Below, piece after piece: positions 8,585 through 16,023 of a stretch of DNA of 64,000 nucleotides. The position numbers were made by a program, and so were the translations under genes. This DNA is from Streptomyces capitiformicae (GTDB lineage Bacteria > Actinomycetota > Actinomycetes > Streptomycetales > Streptomycetaceae): NCBI RefSeq assembly GCF_002214185.1, contig NZ_CP022161.1, forward strand, positions 1,612,001-1,676,000. Direction: 5' to 3'. The number at the start of each line of letters is the position of its first letter. Position 1 is the stretch's first letter. The notes under the pieces are model-generated. The model was not told the DNA's origin. It saw only the letters and a list, made by a program, of their open reading frames with translations, and searched no databases.

Positions 8585-11500
8585 ATGACGCGCAAGGAGC
8601 GCAACTGGCGTCGTGTGCCCGGAAGACGGACCACAGCCGCCGTACTGACCGTGACGCTCGCCGCGACCGGTATCACCTTCGTCAGCCTCGGTCTGGACGG
8701 CCCCGGCTCGCGCGACAGGTCGGGGGATGACCGGAACGCGAAGCCGGTCACCGAGGCCGCCGCGATCAGGCGCGCCGCGAAGACGGGCAAGTCCGTCGAG
8801 GTCACCGAGCTGCGCACCGCGCACTCCACCACATGGGCGCGGCCCGGCGGAACCATGGCCAAGAAGCTGTATGCCTCTCCGATCCGGGCCAAGGTGGGCG
8901 GTGAGTGGAAGGACATCGACTACGACCTCCACCGCACCGATGACGGCTGGGTGCCCGGGGCCACCAACACGCGGGTGGTGTTCTCGGCCGGCTCGAAGGC
9001 ACAGGGGGCAGAAAGGCGGGACCAGCGTGCCTCCCGTTCCGGCGTCCACCGAGTCTCCCTGGTCAAGGGCGTACGGAGTGCCACCGACGCCGAGACTGCG
9101 AGCCCTCTGGTCGCCCTTACCGTTGACGGCCACACCATCCAGCTCACCTGGCCGGGCACGGTCCCCACCCCGATCATCGACGGCTCGCGCGCGCTGTACC
9201 CGGAGATCTTCCCCGGCGCCGACCTCGTCCTGACCGCCGACGACGACGGGTTCGCCCAGCTGCTCGTCCTCAAGAACCGGCAGGCCGCGGCCGATCCACG
9301 AGCCAAACAACTCACCTATGGCATCACGTCCGCAGACCTGGCCTTCCGCCTCGACCCGATCACCGGCGTCCTGGCCGCCGAGAACGGCGACGGCGACGAG
9401 GTCGCGATGTCGCCCACACCCTTGATGTGGGACAGCAGCGGCTCCCCGGCGGTCACCGACGGCGAGGTCGGCGCCACCGCGCAGCCGACCTCGTCGGAGA
9501 GCCCCGAGCCCAGCGACTCGACCACCGAGCAACCCAGCGACAACCCGAGCCCCACCGACGAACTCATCGAGACCGACGAGCAGGGCGACACCACCCCCGA
9601 GACACTCCCGGCGGCCGCCGATGATCCCGCCCCCGCGGTCTCGGAGTCCCCCCTGCCGTCCGCCCCGGCCGAGCCGACGCCTGCGCCGACGCGGAGCGGG
9701 TCGGCGGCCACGCTCAGCCTGCCCGGGCTCGACGGCCCCTCACCGGACTCGCGCGGTGAGCTGGTCGAAACCGATCTGTCCGGAGGGAACTGGGTACTCA
9801 CCCCCGACCAGGCATTCCTCAACGACTCTGCGACCAAGTACCCCGTCTTCGTCGACCCGTCGGTGAAGAAGCACGTCCAGAACTGGACCACCGCGTACAG
9901 CCGCCACCCCAACGCCACCTTCTACAACGGCAAGGGCTTCAACAAAGGCGGTACGCACGAGGCCCGGGTCGGCTTCGAGTCGGACACCTGGGGCACCTCG
10001 CGCTCGTACTTCAACATCGCCTTCGACAAGGACCTCAAGGGCACGCAGATCAAGAGTGCCAAGCTGTACATGCTGGAGACGTACTCCTGGTCGTGCAGCG
10101 CCCGCGCGATGAGTGTGCACGTCACCGGAAAGATCAACGGGCGTACCAACTGGAAGAACGCGCCCAAGCTGCACGACGGCAACAAGGTCGCGACCAAGAG
10201 CTTCGCCCATGGCTACAAGTCCGGGTGCCGGGACGCGTGGGAGTCGTTCGACGTCAAGAAGGCCGCGCAGCAGCGTGCCGACAAGGGCGCCGACACCCTC
10301 ACGCTCGGCATGCGGGCCCGGGACGAGAACTCGCAGTACGCGTGGAAGAAATTCCAGGCCAACGGTGATTTCCCGCCCGTCGTGGACCTTGAGTACAACC
10401 GCAGACCGGCCGTGGTTCCCGGGTCGCTCGACCTCGGCCCCGACGCCAGGTGCACCACCACCGAGCCGTATGTGCGCATGGGGTCCGGAAGCCTCACCTT
10501 CACCGCGAAGGCGTCCGACAAGGATGCGAACCTGGACTTCTTCGACTTCGACCTTTGGCCCACGGGCAAGTGGGACAGCACCGGCGATCTGCTCGGCTCC
10601 GTCGGCAAGGTCCTGGTGGGCAAGGACAAGGGTCTCGCGCTGAAGACCACCCCTGGCTTCTCCACCGGCAAGCTGACGAACGGCACGGTTTACTCGTGGC
10701 GGGTGCAGGCCCGCGACGACGGGAGACTCACCTCCGGTTATCACCCGGCCAAGACGCCCTGCCGGTTCGTCCTCGACACCGCCGCGCCCAAGCCGCCCAA
10801 GGTCAGCTCCACCGACTTCCCCAACGCGGACCGCGCCGAGAACGGCTTCGGCAGCGGAGGCGAGGACTCCGTGTGGAGCACCAAGAAGTTCGGTACGCCC
10901 GGCTCCTTCACTGTGCGTGCCCTGAACACGGACGTCGTGCGCTACGAGTACGGCTTCAACGCGCCCAGCTACCCGTTCCACCTGAACCGCACAGCAGGTA
11001 CGGCAACGAGTGTCAGCGCCATCCTGGCGAACGCCAAGCCAACGACCGCCGGCCCCAACGTGCTGTACGTCCGGGCCGTGGACGGCGCGGGCAACGTGTC
11101 CCAGCCGACGAAGTACCTCTTCTACGTCACCCCTCGCGACCAGGCCGACGCACCCGGCGACTTCACCGGTGACAAGCTGCCCGACCTGATGGTGGTCACC
11201 CAGGCGGGCGACCTCGCCCTGTACCCGTCCCAGGCCGTCAGCGACCTCACCAAGGGCTCCGGCGATCTGGACCACTCGATGCCCGGGGCCTACCAGGCCA
11301 ATCGGAAGAAGGACCCGAACGGCGACAACCTACCGCCGTACGAAGGCGCACCCTCCGGTCACTTCAAGGGCGCTCTGATCACCCACAACGGCGACATCTA
11401 CGGCGGTGACGGCCTCCAGGACCTCGTCGTCCGGCTCGGCGACAAGCTGTGGGTGTACCCCGGTGACGGGTACGGAGCGGTCAACATCGACAAGCGGGTG

Positions 11501-12070
11501 GAGATCCTGCTGCCGGACGGTGCGCCCAGCCCGGCGAGTCTGACCCAGTTCGTCTCCGCGGGCGACGCCACCGGCGACGGCCGGACGGACTTCTTCGCCA
11601 CCATCGGCGACGAGCTGTGGATCTTCACCGGCTACCACGGGGCGACCATCGACCAGGCGACCCGGCTGTGGTCATCGGGCTGGGTGGCACGCGACCTCGT
11701 CACCGTGCAGGACATCTCGGGCGACGGAGTCACCGACCTCGTCTACCGGTCCGACCCCGCGGCCAAGCTGATACTCCGCAAGGGCATCGCCGACAGCGCG
11801 GGCGGAGTCGACCTGGATTCGCTGGCTTCCGCCGGGGACTCCGCGGGCGGCAACGACAGCGACTACGGTTCCGCCGGCTGGTCGGTCGCCAACGTTCCCC
11901 TGCTGATCGGAACACCGGATGCCAATGGGGACTCCATCCCCGACGTCTGGACCATTCGTTCCGACGGTTCGGTCCGCTTCTACGCGGGCGGCAGGACGAC
12001 GCTCCCGGGCTCCGGCACGGAGATCGTCGGCGCCAGCAAATACTGGAAGAACCGGATCGCCATCGGCTGA
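8585..12070 (+). CDS. Large secreted DNRLRE-domain protein with C-terminal FG-GAP/VCBS repeats
   Basis: This encodes 1161 residues starting at ATG 8585 behind a purine run (GGGGAAGGGGAAG). Residues 1-40 form a signal peptide (Arg-rich, then a hydrophobic stretch). A Ser/Pro/Glu-rich low-complexity spacer lies at about 290-390. A DNRLRE-type domain at about 420-610 includes ARVGF, YFNIAF, AKLYMLETYSWSC and NWKNAP. An Ig/fibronectin-like stretch follows. From about residue 860 to the end there are five FG-GAP/VCBS-like units of the type GDxTGDxxxDL, which normally bind calcium in beta-propellers. In Streptomyces such proteins commonly sit next to RHS proteins, as here, where it is divergent from one. 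I infer a cell-surface or extracellular structural role, perhaps presenting or processing the RHS filament; its exact function is unknown. Confidence 0.85.
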   Translation: MTRKERNWRRVPGRRTTAAVLTVTLAATGITFVSLGLDGPGSRDRSGDDRNAKPVTEAAAIRRAAKTGKSVEVTELRTAHSTTWARPGGTMAKKLYASPIRAKVGGEWKDIDYDLHRTDDGWVPGATNTRVVFSAGSKAQGAERRDQRASRSGVHRVSLVKGVRSATDAETASPLVALTVDGHTIQLTWPGTVPTPIIDGSRALYPEIFPGADLVLTADDDGFAQLLVLKNRQAAADPRAKQLTYGITSADLAFRLDPITGVLAAENGDGDEVAMSPTPLMWDSSGSPAVTDGEVGATAQPTSSESPEPSDSTTEQPSDNPSPTDELIETDEQGDTTPETLPAAADDPAPAVSESPLPSAPAEPTPAPTRSGSAATLSLPGLDGPSPDSRGELVETDLSGGNWVLTPDQAFLNDSATKYPVFVDPSVKKHVQNWTTAYSRHPNATFYNGKGFNKGGTHEARVGFESDTWGTSRSYFNIAFDKDLKGTQIKSAKLYMLETYSWSCSARAMSVHVTGKINGRTNWKNAPKLHDGNKVATKSFAHGYKSGCRDAWESFDVKKAAQQRADKGADTLTLGMRARDENSQYAWKKFQANGDFPPVVDLEYNRRPAVVPGSLDLGPDARCTTTEPYVRMGSGSLTFTAKASDKDANLDFFDFDLWPTGKWDSTGDLLGSVGKVLVGKDKGLALKTTPGFSTGKLTNGTVYSWRVQARDDGRLTSGYHPAKTPCRFVLDTAAPKPPKVSSTDFPNADRAENGFGSGGEDSVWSTKKFGTPGSFTVRALNTDVVRYEYGFNAPSYPFHLNRTAGTATSVSAILANAKPTTAGPNVLYVRAVDGAGNVSQPTKYLFYVTPRDQADAPGDFTGDKLPDLMVVTQAGDLALYPSQAVSDLTKGSGDLDHSMPGAYQANRKKDPNGDNLPPYEGAPSGHFKGALITHNGDIYGGDGLQDLVVRLGDKLWVYPGDGYGAVNIDKRVEILLPDGAPSPASLTQFVSAGDATGDGRTDFFATIGDELWIFTGYHGATIDQATRLWSSGWVARDLVTVQDISGDGVTDLVYRSDPAAKLILRKGIADSAGGVDLDSLASAGDSAGGNDSDYGSAGWSVANVPLLIGTPDANGDSIPDVWTIRSDGSVRFYAGGRTTLPGSGTEIVGASKYWKNRIAIG

Positions 12071-12091
12071 GGGCACGGTCACGGCGAGGGG

Positions 12092-12120
12092 AGGGCCGAC
12101 CGCAGTGCGCGGTCGGCCCT
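12092..12120. terminator. Perfect 12-bp hairpin terminator
   Basis: The arms AGGGCCGACCGC (12092-12103) and GCGGTCGGCCCT (12109-12120) pair perfectly around a 5-base loop, followed by CCCCCTTG. The hairpin sits between the convergent stops of the DNRLRE gene and the Uma2-family gene and can serve both. Confidence 0.85.
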
Positions 12121-12155
12121 CCCCCTTGTCTGCGTGCCGGTGCCGAGCGGGTTCC

Positions 12156-12791
12156 CTACCTCGGAGGACCTGGGCGTCGATTGATGGTCGTCAGGTCGAT
12201 CTCGATGTCGAAGGGGACGGTGACCTTGAGGCAGTCGTGGAAGATGCCGGTGAGGGCGTACGACTTCGTGGCCGGGTCGAGTTCGTAGACGTAAGCGACA
12301 GGGAGGCCCTTGTCCTCGTCCTGTTCCACCCGCCAGAAGTGCCGGACACCTGCCGCGGCGTACTTGCGTGGTTTGACGTCGCGGTCGCGTTCGAAGGAGT
12401 CGACTGAGACGACCTCGACAACAAGCACGATGTCTTCCGGTTTGTACCAAGTCCGCTTGGGCCCGGTGTTCGCTTCCAGGGGGAAGACAAGGACATCCGG
12501 CCCCGGCCGGTTCCTGATATCCAGCTTGATTGTCATCTCTCGGATGACATCGAGATAGTCCGGTGCTTGCTCCAGAAGCGCGTTCTCCAGCAAACGCATG
12601 CATCGCGAGTGGAACCGAGTCTGCGGACTCCAGAAAACGAGACTCCCGTCGATCAACTCCGTGTGCGGCGGGAGGCCCGGGATCCGGTCGAGGTCGTCGG
12701 CGGCCCAGCCTTCGGGGGGCGGGATCGGCCAGCGGTACTCCGGCTCGCCGTCGAGTCCATCGTCCGGTTCGCTGTCGGATACGGGGCCCAT
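12156..12791 (-). CDS. Uma2-family putative restriction-endonuclease-like protein
   Basis: This encodes 211 residues from the ATG at 12791, chosen because GGGAG sits five bases upstream; an ATG at 12803 is also in frame. The protein reads as Uma2 (DUF820): an N-terminal IPGLPPHTELIDGSLVF block, the PD-(D/E)XK-like core with RPGPDVLVFP, then EVVSVDSFERD and KPRKYAAAGVRHFW. The family has the fold of PD-(D/E)XK nucleases and is amplified in Streptomyces and cyanobacteria, but its biological role is unsettled. The acidic, Pro-rich start is typical of actinobacterial members. It runs convergently with the DNRLRE gene and appears to be a single-gene unit. Confidence 0.88.
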   Translation of the reverse strand: MGPVSDSEPDDGLDGEPEYRWPIPPPEGWAADDLDRIPGLPPHTELIDGSLVFWSPQTRFHSRCMRLLENALLEQAPDYLDVIREMTIKLDIRNRPGPDVLVFPLEANTGPKRTWYKPEDIVLVVEVVSVDSFERDRDVKPRKYAAAGVRHFWRVEQDEDKGLPVAYVYELDPATKSYALTGIFHDCLKVTVPFDIEIDLTTINRRPGPPR

Positions 12792-12914
12792 GGCTGCTCC
12801 CATGCGACGGAGTCTCGACTGCTCCCGCAGCGTACCCAGCACGGATGACGGATGGCTCAGCCCAACGAGTGACCAGCTCACGGGACACCCGTTCGGGAGT
12901 CGCCGGAGGGTCTA

Positions 12915-12933
12915 ATCTGACGACATGTCAGAT
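12915..12933 (+). promoter_or_regulatory. Palindrome across the VOC gene start codon, with possible -10 just upstream
   Basis: ATCTGAC (12915-12921) and GTCAGAT (12927-12933) form a 7-bp inverted repeat with a 5-base spacer. The ATG of the VOC gene (12925) is inside it. TAATCT at 12913-12918 could be a -10 element, placing the RNA start at or near the ATG, and I see no ribosome site. A leaderless, operator-overlapped start is therefore likely, though not proven. Confidence 0.45.
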
Positions 12934-13335
12934 GATGAGTCGTACGAACTGCTCGGGTTCGACAACGTCCTGCTGCCGGTCGGGGACCTCGGCGAAGCGG
13001 TCGGCTTCTATGAGCGGGCCGGGTTCGAGGTGGCATTTCGACTGGACGAGGCGGAGATCGCCCTACTGAAGGTGGGCAAGGAGACGCCCGGAGTGCTACT
13101 CCGGGTCGAGGAGGAACTGCGGCACCGGCCGCCCATGTGGGCCTCGGCGCGGGTGTGGCTGGAGGTGCGGGACGCACGGGCCGCCGCGCGGGCCCTCGCG
13201 GCGGCCGGGGTGCAGCCCCTCGATCCGCCGTTTCCCGTCGCCACCGGGTGGACCGTGGAGTTCGCGGATCCGTGGGGGAACGTCATCGGGCTCACGGACT
13301 ACAGCAAGCGGCCGGAGTTGGCGCGCACCACGTGA
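12925..13335 (+). CDS. VOC (glyoxalase/bleomycin-resistance-fold) family protein
   Basis: This encodes 136 residues. The fold signature is clear: beta-1 with NVLLPVGDLGEAVGFYERAGFEV, the central LLRVEEEL segment, and the C-terminal half with RVWLEVRDARAAARALAAAG then VEFADPWGNVIGLTDY. VOC proteins are metal-dependent lyases, dioxygenases or drug-binding proteins; nothing here identifies the substrate. The usual metal ligands are partly visible (the terminal Asp/Glu positions), but a first-strand His is absent, so a binding role is possible. No ribosome site precedes the ATG, and a palindrome spans it. The gene stands alone between the Uma2 gene (divergent) and a TetR-controlled operon. Confidence 0.85.
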   Translation: MSDDESYELLGFDNVLLPVGDLGEAVGFYERAGFEVAFRLDEAEIALLKVGKETPGVLLRVEEELRHRPPMWASARVWLEVRDARAAARALAAAGVQPLDPPFPVATGWTVEFADPWGNVIGLTDYSKRPELARTT

Positions 13336-13373
13336 GCGTGACACCGGCTGCCCTCACCCGAGCCACCACTCGC

Positions 13374-13430
13374 TTGAACACGTTCAAAAACAGCGCTACA
13401 GTCTCACCACAGCGTTTTGAACGTGTTCAA
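13374..13430 (+). promoter_or_regulatory. Promoter flanked by two mirror-image TetR-type operators
   Basis: Operator 1 is TTGAACACGTTCAA (13374-13387) and operator 2 is TTGAACGTGTTCAA (13417-13430). Each is near-palindromic, and the second is the exact reverse complement of the first, with centres 43 bp apart. A sigma-70-like promoter fits inside: -35 TTGAAC (13374-13379, within operator 1), a 17-bp spacer, -10 TACAGT (13397-13402). The predicted RNA start is just upstream of operator 2, which abuts the ribosome site of the gene at 13445. The TetR protein encoded third in the operon is the obvious candidate ligand-responsive repressor, giving autoregulation. Confidence 0.75.
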
Positions 13431-13444
13431 GAAGGGGTGGGGGC

Positions 13445-13879
13445 ATGGACCTCACGGTCGTCGCATACGTCATCTATCTGCTGGTCAGCGTGGGGCTGAC
13501 CGTCTGGGTGGCGCGGACGTTGAGCAGGAACGGGCGGATCTTCCTCGCGGATGTACTGCGGGGGAACGAGAAGCTCGCGGACGCGGTGAACCATCTGCTG
13601 GTCGTCGGGTTCTATCTCGTGAACCTGGGGTTCGTGGCGCTGTACCTGAACACGGACGGGGCGATCGACAGCCCGCGTGAGGTGTTCGAGGCGGTCTCGG
13701 CGAAGCTCGGGGTCGTATTGCTGGTGCTCGGCGCGCTGCACCTCGGGAACGTGTTCGTGCTGAACAAGTTCCGGCGGCGGGGGGTCATGGAGCGGGAGCA
13801 GGTGCCGCCGGTCGCGCCGCAGGGCTGGGTCACTCCCGGAGTTCCCGGGGCTCCCGCGGCCCCTCCGGTCGGGGCGTGA
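13445..13879 (+). CDS. Small integral membrane protein, first gene of TetR-controlled operon
   Basis: This encodes 144 residues starting at ATG 13445 behind GAAGGGGTGGGG. Three membrane segments are visible, at about residues 5-24, 48-68 and 84-106, followed by a Pro/Gly/Ala-rich cytoplasmic tail. I do not recognise a named domain. The stop overlaps the start of the next gene (GTGA), indicating translational coupling to a DUF393 thiol oxidoreductase-like protein, and a TetR regulator follows. The context suggests an inducible membrane function, perhaps linked to lipid or quinone stress, but that is inference. Two TetR-like operators flank its promoter. Confidence 0.85.
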   Translation: MDLTVVAYVIYLLVSVGLTVWVARTLSRNGRIFLADVLRGNEKLADAVNHLLVVGFYLVNLGFVALYLNTDGAIDSPREVFEAVSAKLGVVLLVLGALHLGNVFVLNKFRRRGVMEREQVPPVAPQGWVTPGVPGAPAAPPVGA

Positions 13880-14436
13880 CGTCGATGGTGGCCGCAGTCG
13901 AAGCCACCGGGGGCCGGGGCGCCGAGCGTGTCCCGGTCAGCCCGGTCACGCCGATCGCCCCAGTCACCCCAGTTGTCCCCGTCCGCGGGCTCACCGTCCT
14001 GTACGACGCCCAGTGCGGCCTCTGCGCCTTCGTACGGGACTGGCTGGGGCGGCAGCGGCAGCTCGTGCCGTTGCGGTTCGTGCCGGCCGGGTCCGAGGAG
14101 GCCCGGTGGCGGTTTCCCTCGCTCGATCATCGGGCGACTCTGGAGGAGATCACCGTTGTCGGGGACGGCGGACAGATCTATCGCGGGTCGGCGGCCTGGA
14201 TCGTCTGTCTGTGGGCGCTGCGCGGGCACCGACCGCTCGCCCACCGGCTGAGTACCCCGTCAGGGGCGCGGTTGGCCCGGGGCGCGGTGCTCGCCGCCGC
14301 GAAGTGGCGGGGGGCGCACCGGCCGCCCGGCAGGATCGGCGGGGCCGAGTTGGAGGGGTGGGAGTACGACCGGCGGTCCGGGTGGACGTACTCCCCGGCC
14401 GACGGCTGTGGAAGCGGCACCTGCCCGACTCGTTAG
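13876..14436 (+). CDS. DUF393 / DCC1-like thiol-disulfide oxidoreductase family protein
   Basis: This encodes 186 residues from GTG 13876, overlapping the previous stop by four bases; an ATG at 13885 is an alternative. After a Val/Pro-rich N-terminus comes the family hallmark VLYDAQCGLCAF (the DxxCxxC motif), then RFVPAGSEEARWRFP and an IYRGSAAWIVCLWAL segment. DCC family proteins have a thioredoxin-like fold, and CxxC implies redox chemistry; few have known substrates. The C-terminus carries two further cysteines (CGSGTC). It lies between a small membrane protein and a TetR regulator in one operon, so it should be induced with them. Confidence 0.85.
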   Translation: MTSMVAAVEATGGRGAERVPVSPVTPIAPVTPVVPVRGLTVLYDAQCGLCAFVRDWLGRQRQLVPLRFVPAGSEEARWRFPSLDHRATLEEITVVGDGGQIYRGSAAWIVCLWALRGHRPLAHRLSTPSGARLARGAVLAAAKWRGAHRPPGRIGGAELEGWEYDRRSGWTYSPADGCGSGTCPTR

Positions 14437-14445
14437 GCTCTGCCC

Positions 14446-15282
14446 GTGCCCGCAGTGAACGACAGCCTCAGCCCGCAGCCCGGAACCGAGCCCTCGTCGG
14501 CGGCGGAGCCCTCGGCCGCCCGAGGCGACGCGGAGTCCGGCGGCCCCAGGGACGGCGCGGAGCAGCCCGGCCCCAAGGGCTCCGCCAAGTCCGAGCAGAC
14601 CCGCGCGCTCATCCTGGAGACCGCGTTGCGGCTCTTCCAGGAGCGCGGGTACGACAAGACGACCATGCGGGCCATCGCCAAGGAGGCCGGGGTCTCCGTC
14701 GGGAACGCGTACTACTACTTCGCGGGCAAGGAGCACCTGATCCAGGGCTTCTACGACCGGATCGGCGCCGAGCACCTGGCGGCGGTGCGGCCGGTACTGG
14801 AGCGGGAGAAGGACCTGGAGGCGCGGATCGCCGGGGTGCTGAAGGTGTGGCTGGACGTGGCGGAGCCATACCACGAGTTCGCGGCCCAGTTCTTCAAGAA
14901 CGCCGCCGACCCGGACAGCCCTCTCAGTCCCTTCTCCCCCGAGTCGCAGGGGCCGCGCGAGGAGGCCATCAACCTCCACCGCGAGGTGCTGGCCGGAGCC
15001 AAGGCCAAGGTGCCGGACGAACTCCGGGACGTCCTCCCCGAGTTGATGTGGCTCTCCCAGATGGGGCTCGTGCTGTATTGGGTGTTCGACCGGACTGAGG
15101 GGCGCGAGCGCAGCTACCGGCTCGCCGAACGCGGCGCGCGGCTGACGACCAGGGGGGTCTCGCTGGCACGGTTCCGGGTGCTGCGGCCGCTCGTCCATGA
15201 GGTGCACGAGCTGTTCACGGACTTCCTGCCAGGGATGACGAAGGTGCTGCCGGATCCGGGGGGCAAGGGGCAGGGCGGGTGA
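14446..15282 (+). CDS. TetR-family transcriptional regulator
   Basis: This encodes 278 residues from GTG 14446, nine bases after the DUF393 gene. A disordered 45-residue N-terminus precedes the DNA-binding domain: TRALILETALRLFQERGYDKTTMRAIAKEAGVS, with the recognition helix near VGNAYYYFAGKEHL. The C-terminal ligand domain is longer than in most TetR proteins and has no recognisable ligand signature. It closes the operon that begins at 13445, whose promoter is flanked by two palindromes of TetR type. Autoregulation is therefore likely, and the first two gene products probably respond to the same signal. Confidence 0.92.
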   Translation: MPAVNDSLSPQPGTEPSSAAEPSAARGDAESGGPRDGAEQPGPKGSAKSEQTRALILETALRLFQERGYDKTTMRAIAKEAGVSVGNAYYYFAGKEHLIQGFYDRIGAEHLAAVRPVLEREKDLEARIAGVLKVWLDVAEPYHEFAAQFFKNAADPDSPLSPFSPESQGPREEAINLHREVLAGAKAKVPDELRDVLPELMWLSQMGLVLYWVFDRTEGRERSYRLAERGARLTTRGVSLARFRVLRPLVHEVHELFTDFLPGMTKVLPDPGGKGQGG

Positions 15283-15361
15283 TCACTAAGTCCCGGTACG
15301 GCTCGGGGTGATGGCTTGAAAGCGACGGTGACACTGCCGCGGCCACAGTAAGCCCGTGGCG

Positions 15362-15760
15362 TCACAGCACCCCCACCAACGCCCACACCGTCTTCCCGTG
15401 CCGCCCTCGACTCCACACCCCCCACGCGACCGCCAGATGCTCCACGAGAAGCAGCCCCCGCCCGGTCTCCTCCCACTCCCCCACCTCCCGCAGCCGAGGC
15501 ACGGCCATCCCCTCGTCCGACACCTCCACGAGACAGGACCCGTCCGCCAGCGCGGTCACCGCCACCTCGAACTCCCGCTCCAGCAACGGCCCGTGGCGTA
15601 CGACATTGGTCGCCAGCTCCGACACGACGAGGACCACGTCCTCCAGCGCCGGGTCACCGTCGCCGTGCCCCCAGGCCGCCAGGTGATCCCGTACGCGTCG
15701 CCGGGCGAGCCCCACGGACGCCGGATGGCGGGGCAGCCGGAAGGAGTTGCGTCTCAACAC
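15362..15760 (-). CDS. ATP-binding anti-sigma-factor-like protein (HATPase_c_2, RsbW/SpoIIAB type)
   Basis: This encodes 132 residues. A GHKL ATPase fold is evident: N-box SELATNVVRHG (about residues 47-57), G1-box VSDEGMAVP, and G2-box GRGLLLVEHLA. Streptomyces encodes dozens of these short single-domain proteins; some bind sigma-B-like factors or anti-anti-sigma proteins as Ser/Thr kinases, others are orphans. No STAS partner or sigma gene is adjacent, so the partner is unknown. The start ATG at 15760 is followed by an Arg-rich MLRRNSFRLPRHP leader, common in this family. The 3' end lies 79 bases from the convergent TetR gene. Confidence 0.88.
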   Translation of the reverse strand: MLRRNSFRLPRHPASVGLARRRVRDHLAAWGHGDGDPALEDVVLVVSELATNVVRHGPLLEREFEVAVTALADGSCLVEVSDEGMAVPRLREVGEWEETGRGLLLVEHLAVAWGVWSRGRHGKTVWALVGVL

Positions 15761-15896
15761 GTTTGCTCCTCACGCCAACCACGTCCCCGACACACGAAGA
15801 TGCGGTGCGTGAGCGCTCTCTGTCACTCCCGCGAAGGTCGCTCCCGCGACTTCGCGTCAGCTGTCACAGGACGCCTGTCATATCCACTTCGAGCCA

Positions 15897-16017
15897 CGGC
15901 GGATCCGCGGCCGATTCGCGGCTGACCCGCGGCCGATTCGCGGCTGACCCGCGGCTGATCCACGGCTGATCCACAGCTGATCCACAGCTGATCCACGGCT
16001 GATCCGCGGCTGATCCA
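15897..16017. repeat. 11-bp tandem repeat array, 11 copies
   Basis: Eleven contiguous 11-base units of consensus CGGCTGATCCA run from 15897 to 16017, with variants such as CGGCCGATTCG and CAGCTGATCCA. The array starts right after the stop of the peptide-binding protein gene (16024-16026). It is flanked on both sides by GTCATATCCA (15877-15886 and 16023-16032), so the last few codons of that gene exist in a second, non-coding copy at the far end. Units with CAGCTG contain a small palindrome. Confidence 0.9.
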
Positions 16018-16023
16018 CGGCCG

